A DNA stretch of 64,000 bases from Allobosea sp. TND4EK4 (GCF_900156025.1 NZ_FTMO01000001.1:1-64000); one strand, 5' to 3'. Positions 52,603 through 61,961 are shown, counted from the stretch's first letter. Program-made: numbers and translations. Notes: generated from the sequence alone by a model not told the origin.

Positions 52603-52620
52603 GTATATGATATATTCAAA
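52603..52620. promoter_or_regulatory. Putative GntR operator, copy 3
   Basis: GTATATGATATATTCAAA, matching copies 1 and 2 with one change in the GATATATC core, in the 89 bp between the divergent transketolase and OtnK-like genes. One site could control both. Confidence 0.6.
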
Positions 52621-52642
52621 CCTCGTCTAGAGAGGCAGCGCG

Positions 52643-53911
52643 ATGAGTTTGGTATTTGGCGCGGTGGCCGACGACCTGACCGGCGGGCTGGAGCTGGCGG
52701 CCATGCTCGTCGCTGCGGGCGTGCCCTGCGCCTTTGCCACCACCCCCCCGGAGCGCCCGGACGAGCCCGCCATCGTCATCGGCCGACGCACGCGCGTCGC
52801 CGATCCCGCCATGGCGACGGCTGACATCCGGCAGACGGGGCAGTGGCTGCGAGATCGCGGGGCCCGACAGCTGTTCTTCAAATATTGCGCAACCTTCGAT
52901 TCGACGCCCGCCGGCAATATCGGCAACTGCGCCGACGCCTTGCGCGAACTGACCGGCAGCAGCCTCACCGCCTTCTGCCCTTCCTTTCCCGAAGCCGGCC
53001 GGCGCGTCTTCCAGGGCCACCTCTTCGCCGATGACCGCCTGATCTCGGAGTCGCCGAAGCGCCACGACCCGCTGACGCCGATGACCGATCCCGATCTGGT
53101 GCGGGTGCTGCAAGCGCAGACGCCCACCGGGGTCGGGCTGGTCCCGCAACAGGTGGTCCGGGCCGGTCTGGACGCGATGAAAGCCCATTGCGAGAGACTG
53201 GGAGCGTCCGGCATCGGCTTCGCCCTGGCGGACGCCGCAGTGCCGGAGGATCTCGCCGCGCTGGCTGAGCTGACGGTCGACTGGCCGCTGATGACCGGCA
53301 ATTCCTCGATCGCGGCTTACTATCCGGCCCTGTGGCGGGAACGCGGCCTGATCGCCCCCGATCTCCACGCTCCCCGATTGCCGCCGGTGCCGGGGCCGGG
53401 CGTCGTGCTGGCCGGCAGTTGCGCCGATCGCACGCGGCGCCAGCTTGAGGTTTTCGCCGAGCAGCGCCCGGTGCTGACACTCGATCTGATCGAGGGCGAC
53501 GCGCAAAGCCTGATCACCCAGGCGCTCGACTGGGCGCTCCCTCGCCTGGCCGATGGGCCCGTCGCGATCGCCACCTCAGCCGGGCCGGAGGCCGTCGCCG
53601 AGGCACAGGCCAGGCTGGGCCAGCGGCATGCCGCCTCGCTCGCGGAGGAGGTGCTGTCCACCTTGGCCGAAGCCTTCCGCGAGGCAGGGGTGACGCGCTT
53701 CCTGATCTGCGGCGGGGAGACCTCCGGCGCCGTGCTCGACAGGCTGGGCATCACTTCGCTGCGCGTCGGCGCCTACCGTGCGCCCGGCATTTCCCAGGCG
53801 CTGGCGGAAGGGGCCATTCCCCTCGCCTTCTGCCTCAAATCGGGCAAGCTTGGGCCGGAAGACATGCTCCTGCCGATGCTCGCGAGCATGGAACGCGGAG
53901 AGCAGCCATGA
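52643..53911 (+). CDS. otnK: Four-carbon acid sugar kinase, OtnK-like
   Basis: 422 aa. DUF1537/OtnK family: VFGAVADDLTGGLELAAMLV at the start, FKYCATFDSTPAGNIG (substrate site), CPSFPEAGRRVFQGHLF, VLAGSCADRTRRQ, and FLICGGETSGAVLDRL near the C-terminus (ATP site). Members phosphorylate 3-oxo-tetronates or similar four-carbon acid sugars. The adjacent aldolase would then decarboxylate or cleave the product. First gene of the operon otnK-otnC-SDR-amidase. Confidence 0.87.
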   Translation: MSLVFGAVADDLTGGLELAAMLVAAGVPCAFATTPPERPDEPAIVIGRRTRVADPAMATADIRQTGQWLRDRGARQLFFKYCATFDSTPAGNIGNCADALRELTGSSLTAFCPSFPEAGRRVFQGHLFADDRLISESPKRHDPLTPMTDPDLVRVLQAQTPTGVGLVPQQVVRAGLDAMKAHCERLGASGIGFALADAAVPEDLAALAELTVDWPLMTGNSSIAAYYPALWRERGLIAPDLHAPRLPPVPGPGVVLAGSCADRTRRQLEVFAEQRPVLTLDLIEGDAQSLITQALDWALPRLADGPVAIATSAGPEAVAEAQARLGQRHAASLAEEVLSTLAEAFREAGVTRFLICGGETSGAVLDRLGITSLRVGAYRAPGISQALAEGAIPLAFCLKSGKLGPEDMLLPMLASMERGEQP

Positions 53912-54573
53912 GCGCCGCCATCATGACGGACACCGAGGCGCGCACCGAACTCGCCCAGGTCTACCGGGCGATCGAGCGAGCCGGGCTCAGCATCGGCAAC
54001 GCCGGTAACATCAGCATCCGGCTCGGCCAGCACATGCTGATCAGCCCGACCGGCGCGGACGGCGCCACCGTCGTCCCGGAGGATTTCGTTCTGGCCCGCT
54101 TCGACGGGACCGCGCTGTCCGCGGGCGTGCCCTCCAGCGAATGGGCCATTCATGGCGGCATCTATGCCGCCGGACTGGCGCAGGCGGTGATCCATGCCCA
54201 TCCCGATGCCTGCGTTGCCCTCTCCTGCCTGCGCCGGCCGATGCCCCCCTTCCACTACATGGTCGCCTCTTTCGGCGGGCACGAGGTGCCCTGCGCGCCC
54301 TATGCGCCGTTCGGGACCCAGGCGCTCGCCGATGGGGTCGTCGCGGCGCTCGGCACCAGGTTCAACGCCTGCCTGATGGCCAACCATGGCATGGTCTGTC
54401 ACGCGCCGACGCTGCAGCAGGCGCTCGCCCGCACGGTGAAGCTCGACATGCTGGCCCGGCAATATCTCCTTGCCCGCCAGGCGGGCGAGGTCGTCGAGTT
54501 GACGCCGCAGGAGATGGATATCGTCCTGGACCGCTATGCCGATTATGGCCGGAGTCGGCTGGCCGCAATCTGA
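53908..54573 (+). CDS. otnC: Class II aldolase/decarboxylase, OtnC-like
   Basis: 221 aa. Class II aldolase (AraD/FucA) fold: NAGNISIRLG, LISPTGADGATVV, zinc ligands in AVIHAHPDACVA, and ANHGMVCHAPTL. With an OtnK kinase upstream it matches OtnC, which converts 3-oxo-tetronate 4-phosphate to dihydroxyacetone phosphate and CO2. Overlaps otnK by four bases (ATGA), so translation is coupled. Confidence 0.88.
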   Translation: MSAAIMTDTEARTELAQVYRAIERAGLSIGNAGNISIRLGQHMLISPTGADGATVVPEDFVLARFDGTALSAGVPSSEWAIHGGIYAAGLAQAVIHAHPDACVALSCLRRPMPPFHYMVASFGGHEVPCAPYAPFGTQALADGVVAALGTRFNACLMANHGMVCHAPTLQQALARTVKLDMLARQYLLARQAGEVVELTPQEMDIVLDRYADYGRSRLAAI

Positions 54574-54601
54574 ACGCCTCAGGATAGGGGGGATCGCCAT
54601 C

Positions 54602-55333
54602 ATGATCATCGTCACCGGCGGCACGCACGGCATCGGCCGTGCCTGCGTCGAAAGGCTCGCGCCCGGAGGCGTCGTCTTTACCGGCCGCGATCGCGAGGCG
54701 GGCGAGGCGCTCGCCGCCGCCCATCCGGGCACGCATTTCGTTGCGGGAGATGTCGCCGAAGAGGCCGATTGCCGCCGCGTTGTCGAAGCCGCGCTGGACC
54801 TTGGGGCGGGTCGGCTGAGCGGCCTCGTCAACAATGCCGGCCTCGGCCGCCGCATGGAGTTCGCAACCGCGACCGCCGAGGACTGGGACATCGTGATGGG
54901 CGTGAATGCCCGCTCGACCTTCCTGTTCACACGCCATGCGCTTGCGGGCCTCAGGGCCGGGCGCGGCTCGGTGGTGAATGTCGCCTCGGTGGCCGGGCGT
55001 GCTGGCGAAGAAGGGCTCGCCGTCTATTGCGCCTCCAAGGCCGCCGTGATCGCCATGACGCAATCGCTGGCACTCGAATTCGGCGAGGAGGTCCGCTTCA
55101 ATGCGATCTGCCCCGGCCAGATCGCCACACGGATGATGGCGAGGGTCATGGCCGACGAACTGCGCCTGCGCCAGCTGGAGCTGCGCATTCCGGCCGGGCG
55201 CCTCGGCACGCCCGGCGAGGTCGCCGACGTGGTCGAATGGCTGCTGTCGGAGAAGGCGAGCTACGTTAATGGCGCCGTGCTGACGGTCGATGGCGGGGAG
55301 ACCGCCGGCCTGCGGACCCCGCGCCTGCCGTAA
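54602..55333 (+). CDS. Short-chain dehydrogenase/reductase
   Basis: 243 aa. Classical SDR: TGGTHGIGRACVERL cofactor loop, NNAGLGR, VNVASVAGRAG (Ser), catalytic YCASK, and VNGAVLTVDGGETAGL at the end. NAD(P)-dependent oxidation of a hydroxy compound is expected, perhaps the step before OtnK in making the 3-oxo acid. The start is an ATG about nine bases after GGGGGG. Follows otnC by 28 bp. Confidence 0.9.
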   Translation: MIIVTGGTHGIGRACVERLAPGGVVFTGRDREAGEALAAAHPGTHFVAGDVAEEADCRRVVEAALDLGAGRLSGLVNNAGLGRRMEFATATAEDWDIVMGVNARSTFLFTRHALAGLRAGRGSVVNVASVAGRAGEEGLAVYCASKAAVIAMTQSLALEFGEEVRFNAICPGQIATRMMARVMADELRLRQLELRIPAGRLGTPGEVADVVEWLLSEKASYVNGAVLTVDGGETAGLRTPRLP

Positions 55334-55411
55334 GCCACGCGCAACCAATGAGCGGCCCCGAGGCCGCGGTCGATCTTGAGCGGCCCAGGCCGCGAGCTGA
55401 GGATGAAGCCA

Positions 55412-56866
55412 ATGACTGGTGTTTGCGACCCTCATGCCGAGCTCGGCTACATGTCTGCCGCGGCGTTGCGGCAGGCCTATGGCGACACATCCCTCTCTCC
55501 GCCGGAGGTCGTCGGCGCGATCTATGAGCGGATCGCAGCGCTGAACCCATCTCTGAACGCTTTCTCGGTCTTGGTCGAGGATCAGGCTCAGGCCGCAGCG
55601 CGCGAGTCGCAGGCGCGCATCGCGGCCGGCACCGCACGCCGGCTGGAGGGCGTACCCGTCACGATCAAGGACGCCTACGATGTCGCCGGCCTGGAAACCG
55701 CGACCTGTACGCACGCCCTGAAGGGCAAGGTCGCGACGCAGGACAACCCCGTCGTCGCCCGGCTGCGCGCCGAGGGCGCCGTGATCCTCGGCAAGACGAC
55801 CATGTCGGAATTCGGCTGGTCGGGCCTGAGCCGCAACCCTGTCACCGGCGTCACGCACAACCCCTGGGGGCACGGGCTGAACGCCGGCGCCTCCTCGGCC
55901 GGGGCCGGCGTCGCGGCCGCCGCGGGCTTCGGGCCGCTTCATCTGGGATCGGACGGCGCCGGATCGATCCGCATGCCCGCGCATTTCTGCGGCATCTTCG
56001 GCTTCAAGCCGACCTATGGTCGCGTGCCGCACGTACCGGTCTCGAACAACGACCTTGCGACCTATATCGGCCCGATGACCCGCTCCGTCGCGGATGCGGC
56101 GCTCATGCTGGAGGTGATGGCAGGGCCGCATCCGCTTGACCACACCTGCTGCGAGGCTGAGCCCGCGCCTTATCTCGAAAGACTGTCAGGCTCGCTGAAG
56201 GGCAAGCGGATCGCCTTCAGCCCCGATCTCGGCCATGCGCGGGTCGACCCCGAGATCGCGACCATCGTCCGGGGAGCCGCCCAGGTCTTCGCCGGAGAGC
56301 TTGGCGCCGAGATCGTCGAGACTGCGCCGGATTGGGGACCGCTCGGCCCGGAGCTCGGGCGCTTCTTCTGGAGCGTGCTGTGGGGCCGTCGCGCGCCGCT
56401 CTTGGACGAATGGGCGGAGAAGATGGGCTCCGATCTCGTCGCCTGCATCCGCGAGGGCGCGAACTACACGGCAGCCGAGTTCATCAACGCCCGCGAGCGC
56501 AAATACGCCTATATCGCGCAGATGTCGGCCTTCCTCGAAGACTACGACTTCCTGATCACGCCGACATGCTCGGTCGCGGCTTTCCCCGTCGAGCGGGTCC
56601 AGCCGGCGCACTGGCCCGAGCACGAGTGGGACTGGCTCGCCTGGTCCGAATTTCTCTACCCCTTCAACATGTCGGGCCAGCCGGCGGCGAGCGTGCCCTG
56701 CGGCTTCACGCGCGCAGGCCTGCCCGTCGGCCTGCAAATCGTCGGCCGGCGGTTCGACGATCTCGGGGTGCTGCAGGCCTGTGCTGCTTTCGAAGGGGTA
56801 GGTGAGGCCTCCTCACGCCGGCCAGACTTCGCGATCCGCGAAAGCAGCAGCGCTTCGGCGCCGTGA
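55412..56866 (+). CDS. Amidase signature family enzyme
   Basis: 484 aa from the ATG at 55412 (GAGG nine bases upstream; ATG 55403 and TTG 55376 are alternatives). Amidase-signature Ser-cisSer-Lys triad: Lys in VPVTIKDAYD, Ser in NAGASSAGAG and Ser in GSDGAGSIRMPA. The glycine/serine stretch departs slightly from the consensus GGSSGGS. It hydrolyses an amide to an acid and ammonia or amine. Together with the DMFase-like enzyme it suggests a substrate with amide bonds. Last gene of the OtnK operon. Confidence 0.9.
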   Translation: MTGVCDPHAELGYMSAAALRQAYGDTSLSPPEVVGAIYERIAALNPSLNAFSVLVEDQAQAAARESQARIAAGTARRLEGVPVTIKDAYDVAGLETATCTHALKGKVATQDNPVVARLRAEGAVILGKTTMSEFGWSGLSRNPVTGVTHNPWGHGLNAGASSAGAGVAAAAGFGPLHLGSDGAGSIRMPAHFCGIFGFKPTYGRVPHVPVSNNDLATYIGPMTRSVADAALMLEVMAGPHPLDHTCCEAEPAPYLERLSGSLKGKRIAFSPDLGHARVDPEIATIVRGAAQVFAGELGAEIVETAPDWGPLGPELGRFFWSVLWGRRAPLLDEWAEKMGSDLVACIREGANYTAAEFINARERKYAYIAQMSAFLEDYDFLITPTCSVAAFPVERVQPAHWPEHEWDWLAWSEFLYPFNMSGQPAASVPCGFTRAGLPVGLQIVGRRFDDLGVLQACAAFEGVGEASSRRPDFAIRESSSASAP

Positions 56867-57102
56867 CGAGATCCGTCTGAAGACGGACGGAAACGGCCAA
56901 CCCTCGACTGCGGGCAGCCGTTGAATGCCGAGCTCGATCATGAACAGGCCATCGATGCGACAGAGAGGCTCGGGCAGCGGCTCGACATGCATCCGCACCC
57001 GACCATGCAATGACGCAGTCGGCTTCCCGATGCTCGCCACCGCGCGCTGCGGCGATGCGAACCGCGGCGAGAGCGCGCGTGAAGCTCAGAAAGAAAAAGC
57101 GG

Positions 57103-57621
57103 GCGCGAAAAGCGCCCTTTGCCAAGGCCCAGGCGGCGGGCATCAATACGGCGCTCGGCACCGACGGGCCGATCGTCGACTACCCCGTCGACATGGTCGA
57201 GCAGATGAAGATCTGTACGCTGATGCAGCATGTCTGGCATATCGATCCGACGTGTATGCCGGTCGAGCGCACGATCGAGATGGCGACCATCAATGGCGCA
57301 AGGGTGCTCGGGCTTGAGCACGAGATCGGCTCGCTGGAGCCAGGCAAGCGCGCAGACATCGCGGTTTTCGACATGCACAAGCCCCGTATCGGCGTGCTGA
57401 ACCGGCCGCTCTCGACCTTCATCAGCGCCGGCAAGGGCTCCGACGCGAAGGCTGTGAGCGTCAACGGTGCCGTGGCCTACCGTGATGGCGGCTTTGCGAA
57501 GGGGCCATCCTTTGACGATGTGCTGGGCGAAGCGACGCAGCGGGCCCGGCAGATCGCCCAGGCAGCCGGACATGCGCCCCGCTTCGAGCCACATTGGCGG
57601 CAAGACTCCGCCGGATCATGA
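57103..57621 (+). pseudogene. C-terminal fragment of an amidohydrolase (cytosine deaminase/SsnA-like)
   Basis: The ~170-residue tail of a metal-dependent amidohydrolase: INTALGTDGPIVDYPVDM (metal Asp), TIEMATINGARVLGLEHEIG, SLEPGKRADIAVFDMHKP. The N-terminal ~280 residues with the HxH metal site are missing, and the sequence just upstream is unrelated, lysine/arginine-rich and without a good start. It is a truncated remnant downstream of the amidase gene. Confidence 0.75.
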
Positions 57622-57724
57622 TGACCCCACCGGTCTTCGTGTGATCGAACCGCCACGCGCTTGTCCTAGCCCCAACGCCCGAAAGGTTGGGCGGCGATGG
57701 GCGGACGCGATGCCAATCCCGACT

Positions 57725-58369
57725 TCAGGCATGCGGCCGTGCCTCAGTTGCAACCTGTCTTGCCCAAGGCAGGAAACCGTCGAGGAAGCGGGTCGTCGCC
57801 GGCATGAAATTGCTACCGTGATGATAGAACGGGTCCAGCGTCGCCACGATCGCCCGGCCCGGAAAGCTCGAGCGGTCGTCGTAGAGCAGCGCCCCACCCT
57901 GATCGCGCCCCTGTGCATCGGGCGGCACATCGATCAGCGTCCGCGCTCCCGCCGGGGGCGTCAGCACCCCGTGATAGTGCCAGACCGTGTCGGTAAAGGG
58001 CACGGCAGCGAAAAGCTCGTGATCCGGCGCGACAAGGCGTTGTTCCGGAACAGCATCCCTCTCGAGCCACCACCAGAAATTCGTCGGCCGCGGCGACCAG
58101 GCGATGCCCGGCAGCCAGGTCTCGACCTGGTTCTCGCCGAGGACGACGAGCGTCAGGCCGCGCGCCAGGAAGCCCGTGAAGATATCGCTCTGCGCCCGCA
58201 ACAGGTCCGGATTGATCCGATCCGGCACGAGCAACAGGCCGACATCGTCGAGGTCGGCCGGCACGAGCTCGCGCATGTAGATGACGCGGTCGAAGAGCTC
58301 GCGATAGCGCGGCCCGTGGATGGTCGCGTGATGGTAGAAAGTACCGCCATCGAGTACGGCGAGCGTCAT
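57725..58369 (-). CDS. Uncharacterised protein, class I glutamine-amidotransferase-like (ThuA-like)
   Basis: 214 aa from the ATG at 58369, overlapping the previous stop by four bases (ATGA). The pattern LAVLDGGTFYHHATI, LLLVPDRINPDLLR, LTLVVLGENQVETWL and ALLYDDRSSFPGRAIVATLD recalls ThuA/GATase1-like folds, but I see no catalytic Cys and cannot name the family. Last of three overlapping genes that follow the TonB receptor. Function unknown, possibly linked to iron-chelate handling. Confidence 0.7.
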   Translation of the reverse strand: MTLAVLDGGTFYHHATIHGPRYRELFDRVIYMRELVPADLDDVGLLLVPDRINPDLLRAQSDIFTGFLARGLTLVVLGENQVETWLPGIAWSPRPTNFWWWLERDAVPEQRLVAPDHELFAAVPFTDTVWHYHGVLTPPAGARTLIDVPPDAQGRDQGGALLYDDRSSFPGRAIVATLDPFYHHGSNFMPATTRFLDGFLPWARQVATEARPHA

Positions 58370-58980
58370 GGCCTGGACTCCGGCGTGAAGAGCCATTCGA
58401 GGAACTGCGGCACGAGGCGTGCCGTCGAACCCGGCCCGCCGAACTGCCAGAGATCATTGCCGCCATGCAGCAGCACGCGGCCCCGGCCGACGGGATGGAG
58501 GATGTCGAGCACCCGGTCGGGCGCGCCGACGGCATTGATTGCCAGCGCACCGGGCGGCAGTTCGTGCCAGCTTCGGCCATAGAAGCCCGCCACGCCGCGC
58601 CTGAAGGTGAGATCCTCGCCCGAGACGCCCGCCCAGATCGGGTGCTCCACGAGCCGCAGGATCCGGAGATCGTCCAACCCATAATGCGGCAGCGTCCGCG
58701 CCGTCCCGATGCCCGGCAGGAAGGGATAGGCAACATGGCCGTTGGCCACGACCGTACCACCCTCCAGCAGAAACCGTTCGATCCGCTCCGCCCGGCCGGC
58801 GAGGAAGCGCTGGTCGGCGTGCATGCTGATCAGCAGCGCGCCATAGAGGTCGAGATCGATTTCGTCGAAAGCGTAGATGTCGCAGCGCTCGATGCGCCCG
58901 GCCGCCCCTGACCGGGCTGCCAGCCCCGCTCCCGATCCCTCGGGATGGCCGAAGCTGAAATAGAGCGCGGGCTTCGTCAC
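58366..58980 (-). CDS. Uncharacterised protein, class I glutamine-amidotransferase-like (ThuA-like)
   Basis: 204 aa from a GTG at 58980 that overlaps the stop of the upstream gene (GTGA). YFSFGHPEGS, YGALLISMHADQRFLAGRAE, LLEGGTVVANGHVAYPFL, GRVLLHGGNDLWQFGG give a GATase1-like Rossmann layout similar to its downstream neighbour; the two may be distant paralogues. Part of the receptor operon. Function unknown. Confidence 0.7.
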   Translation of the reverse strand: MTKPALYFSFGHPEGSGAGLAARSGAAGRIERCDIYAFDEIDLDLYGALLISMHADQRFLAGRAERIERFLLEGGTVVANGHVAYPFLPGIGTARTLPHYGLDDLRILRLVEHPIWAGVSGEDLTFRRGVAGFYGRSWHELPPGALAINAVGAPDRVLDILHPVGRGRVLLHGGNDLWQFGGPGSTARLVPQFLEWLFTPESRP

Positions 58981-59540
58981 GGCAGAGGCCTTGTGGTGAA
59001 GAGCGATTCCGCCGGCCGCGTCAGGATATCTCTGGCAATGGCCCGCCGCAGAAGCCGCGCCTCGGCGTTCTCCGCCTCGCTGCGGTCGCGCTTGAAGGTC
59101 AGGGCGAAGAAGCGAGCCGGCAAGATGTCGGGCTTGAGCGCGAGTTCGACCGTCTTGCCGTCGAGCGTGACGCGGAAGCTGTAGGAGATGTCGAAGCCGG
59201 GCACGAGGCGCGCTTCCGGCAGCGACTTGTCGACGACATAGACCCCGCGCGTCAGCGCCCGGGTGACGAACTCGAACGCGTCGCGCACGCCGGGTCCGGG
59301 ATGGCCGCTGACCACGGAAAGGGCCTCCCGGCGGACCGGAGCACCGGGCGAGAGCAGCGCCAGCGCGGTAACCTGCGCCTGGAACGCCACGGCGAGCATG
59401 GCGAGCGCGCCTTGTCCGTGATAGGCGGCGAGCGCCTCGAAGCCGATCCGGATCGGCTCCTCCTCGCCCTGGATGATGATGACCGGCCAGCCGGCCCGAG
59501 AGGTATCCAAGACAATCTCCTTGCCATTGTGCCGCCGCAC
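58977..59540 (-). CDS. Hypothetical protein of the TonB-receptor operon
   Basis: 187 aa from a GTG at 59540. I do not recognise it. It has a short beta-rich N-terminus (GWPVIIIQGEEEPIRIGFEA), a helical middle (LAAYHGQGALAMLAVAFQAQ) and a charged C-terminus. No signal peptide. It starts 58 bp after the receptor stop and overlaps the next gene by four bases, so the three belong with the receptor. Confidence 0.65.
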   Translation of the reverse strand: MRRHNGKEIVLDTSRAGWPVIIIQGEEEPIRIGFEALAAYHGQGALAMLAVAFQAQVTALALLSPGAPVRREALSVVSGHPGPGVRDAFEFVTRALTRGVYVVDKSLPEARLVPGFDISYSFRVTLDGKTVELALKPDILPARFFALTFKRDRSEAENAEARLLRRAIARDILTRPAESLFTTRPLP

Positions 59541-59598
59541 CGGGCTGGGTCTTTGCCACCCCGCAAGGGGGCGGCCGAGGCCCGGCCGGCAACAGCAT

Positions 59599-61881
59599 TC
59601 AGAAGGTATGCTGAAGCTTGAGGGTGTAGTTGCGGCCAGCCTCGACCAGTGGATTGGTCAGGCTCTGGGCATAAGCCGTGTTCACGAAGGTCGAAGCATC
59701 CCGATAGGTCCGGTCGAAGATGTTCTCGACGCCGATGATCAACTTGGTGTCGCCGAGCGATGGCGAAATCAGCTTGCCGAGATGCAGCGTCGCGTAGATT
59801 TTTGGAATCGCATAGGCCGCCGTCTCGAATTCCTGTGCCGGGACGATGCGTGTCTTGCGCGCCGCCCAATCCACGACGGCCTTGACCGAGTAGGACGCAT
59901 CCGGGGCCGCATATTGGACGCCGACCCGCCCGCGCCAGGGCGCGAGGAAAGGCAGCGGCTGGTTGGTCGTCTCGTTGTCGCCGCGCAGATAGGCCAGCGT
60001 GCCGAAGAGGTTGATGGTGTCGGTCGCCTGCCAGCGGCCCTCGACCTCGACGCCCCGGACTTCGGCCTTGCCGATGTTCTGGCTCTGGGTGAAGCCCGAG
60101 AGCCCGTTGAACCTGACAGCCGTGCTCTGCAGGAAGTTCTGGTAATTGCTCTTGAAGGCCGTGACCTTCAGTTCGGCAGCACCCGTGTGGAAGCGCACGC
60201 CGCCCTCGACCGTCACGCCCTTCTCGGGCTTTAGCGAGGGATTTGGAATCGTCGTGGCCGAGAACGCGTAAAGTTCCGAATTGGTCGGCTGCCGGAAGGA
60301 CGTTCCGACATTCGCCAGCAGGTCGACATTGGGCAGGACCCGGAGCACGGCGCCGGCGCTGCCGGTCGGCGCGCTGCTGGTCGTCTCGTTGTTGCCGATG
60401 AAGGCCGGAAGCACCGAGGCCGGCACGAGCTCGAGGCCCGAGGTGGTGCGGAACCAGTCGTAGCGGGCGCCGGCCGACAGCGTGAGCTGCTGCACGGGCG
60501 TCCACTCGTGCAGCATGAAGACCCCGGCATTGGTCTGCGTCGTGTCCGGCCCGTTCTTCGCCCTGTTGGCGACTACCCGGCTGGTCAGGGCGGCTGTGGT
60601 CGCATTGAAATTGCTGGTGGCAGACCATCCCTTGCTGCCCGGACGGTCCTCCTTGAAGGCATCGGCGCCGACAAGCGTCTTGCCTTCTCCGAGGCCGAAG
60701 CTCCATGGGATCGTGCCGACCACTCGGCCGCCGATGACGAGTGGGCCGATGACCTGGCTGGTCGACTCCACCCGGCGCGTCGTGATCCCGCGCGCATTGA
60801 TGGTGTTGTTGATCGTCTTCAGCTGGGTGTCATAGTAATTGGCGTAGATCGACGCCTCGACCTTCTTGAACAGGCCATCGAACTCTCCCGTGTAGGAGAA
60901 CCGCCCCATCGTCACTTCGTTCGGGCTTTGCCGAACGTTGACATAGGGCGCGCCCGGCGCACCGCCGACACCGCCGGCGCGCCCGTCCACCTCCGTGTAG
61001 CGGCGCGCCGATAATTCGAAGCGGTGGCCGGCCACCGGCGTGTATCCGAGCTTGAAGCTGCCGCCGAGGCTGCGGTAGTCGCTGTTGGGAGCCTTGCCGA
61101 GCGGCGTCTCGTAGTCGTTGCCCCAGCGGCCATTCAGGCTTCCGAGGAAGTCGAAACCGCCGCCGGCACCCTCGATCCAGCCGTCGGTGGTCAGCGACTT
61201 CGCAGCCGAGCCGAAACCGCTCGAGACGCCACCGCCGGTCATCCGGAACGGGCCGCCCGGATCGCCGCGGGGCGTGCGGGTCACGATATTGACGAGGCCC
61301 GTCAAAGCCTCGCTGCCATAGAGCAGCGAGGCCGGACCGCGGATCACCTCGACGCGCTCGATCTCGCCAGGCGCAAAATAGTTGAGCTGCAGCGTATTGC
61401 GGCCGCGGAAGCGGTTGCCGTCCACATAGAGGGGCGAGCGGAAATTGTTCGAACTGAAGCCGCGAAGATAGATTTGACCACCGATTCCGCCAGCGCGCGC
61501 GACGGATATGCCGGGCACCGTTGCGAGAATGTCGAGAAGGCCAGTCGGCGAGGTTTGCTCGATCTCGGCCCGCTCGACCACGGTCGCGCTCTGCGTGATC
61601 TGGGTCTGGATCGTCTCAGGCCGCGGGAGCTGCCCGCCACGCGGAAGCAGGGAATCGCGGTTGCCGCCTCCGGTCACGTTGACCGTCGGGAGCTGAACCA
61701 GGGGCTCCTCTGCAGGACCGCGCGTCTGCGCGTAGCCGGTCGTCGACAGCACGAGGCCCGAAGACAGCGCGATCAGGGATGCCGACATGCGCAACGCAGC
61801 GGCGCGCTTCTCGCGGCCGAGACGGGGCACCGAACGGCGTGGCCGCCCCTGCTGGAGGGCAACGAATAACGGCACCAACAT
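59599..61881 (-). CDS. TonB-dependent outer membrane receptor
   Basis: 760 aa with a signal region (LIALSSGLVLSTTGYAQ). Plug domain at ~70-190 (ILATVPGISVARAGGIGGQI, YVDGNRFRGRN, ERVEVIRGPASLLYGSEALTG) and a 22-strand barrel ending LKLQHTF with a terminal Phe for BAM insertion. Receptors next to FecB/FecCD genes take up ferric siderophores, haem or cobalamin; the ligand cannot be told from sequence. Divergent from the binding-protein gene. Confidence 0.92.
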   Translation of the reverse strand: MLVPLFVALQQGRPRRSVPRLGREKRAAALRMSASLIALSSGLVLSTTGYAQTRGPAEEPLVQLPTVNVTGGGNRDSLLPRGGQLPRPETIQTQITQSATVVERAEIEQTSPTGLLDILATVPGISVARAGGIGGQIYLRGFSSNNFRSPLYVDGNRFRGRNTLQLNYFAPGEIERVEVIRGPASLLYGSEALTGLVNIVTRTPRGDPGGPFRMTGGGVSSGFGSAAKSLTTDGWIEGAGGGFDFLGSLNGRWGNDYETPLGKAPNSDYRSLGGSFKLGYTPVAGHRFELSARRYTEVDGRAGGVGGAPGAPYVNVRQSPNEVTMGRFSYTGEFDGLFKKVEASIYANYYDTQLKTINNTINARGITTRRVESTSQVIGPLVIGGRVVGTIPWSFGLGEGKTLVGADAFKEDRPGSKGWSATSNFNATTAALTSRVVANRAKNGPDTTQTNAGVFMLHEWTPVQQLTLSAGARYDWFRTTSGLELVPASVLPAFIGNNETTSSAPTGSAGAVLRVLPNVDLLANVGTSFRQPTNSELYAFSATTIPNPSLKPEKGVTVEGGVRFHTGAAELKVTAFKSNYQNFLQSTAVRFNGLSGFTQSQNIGKAEVRGVEVEGRWQATDTINLFGTLAYLRGDNETTNQPLPFLAPWRGRVGVQYAAPDASYSVKAVVDWAARKTRIVPAQEFETAAYAIPKIYATLHLGKLISPSLGDTKLIIGVENIFDRTYRDASTFVNTAYAQSLTNPLVEAGRNYTLKLQHTF

Positions 61882-61961
61882 GTCGTCTGCTTTCTATAGG
61901 CGTGGATAACAATATTCGCTTATCCGAACCTACGGAATATAAGCAAGTGCATGCGAAAACA

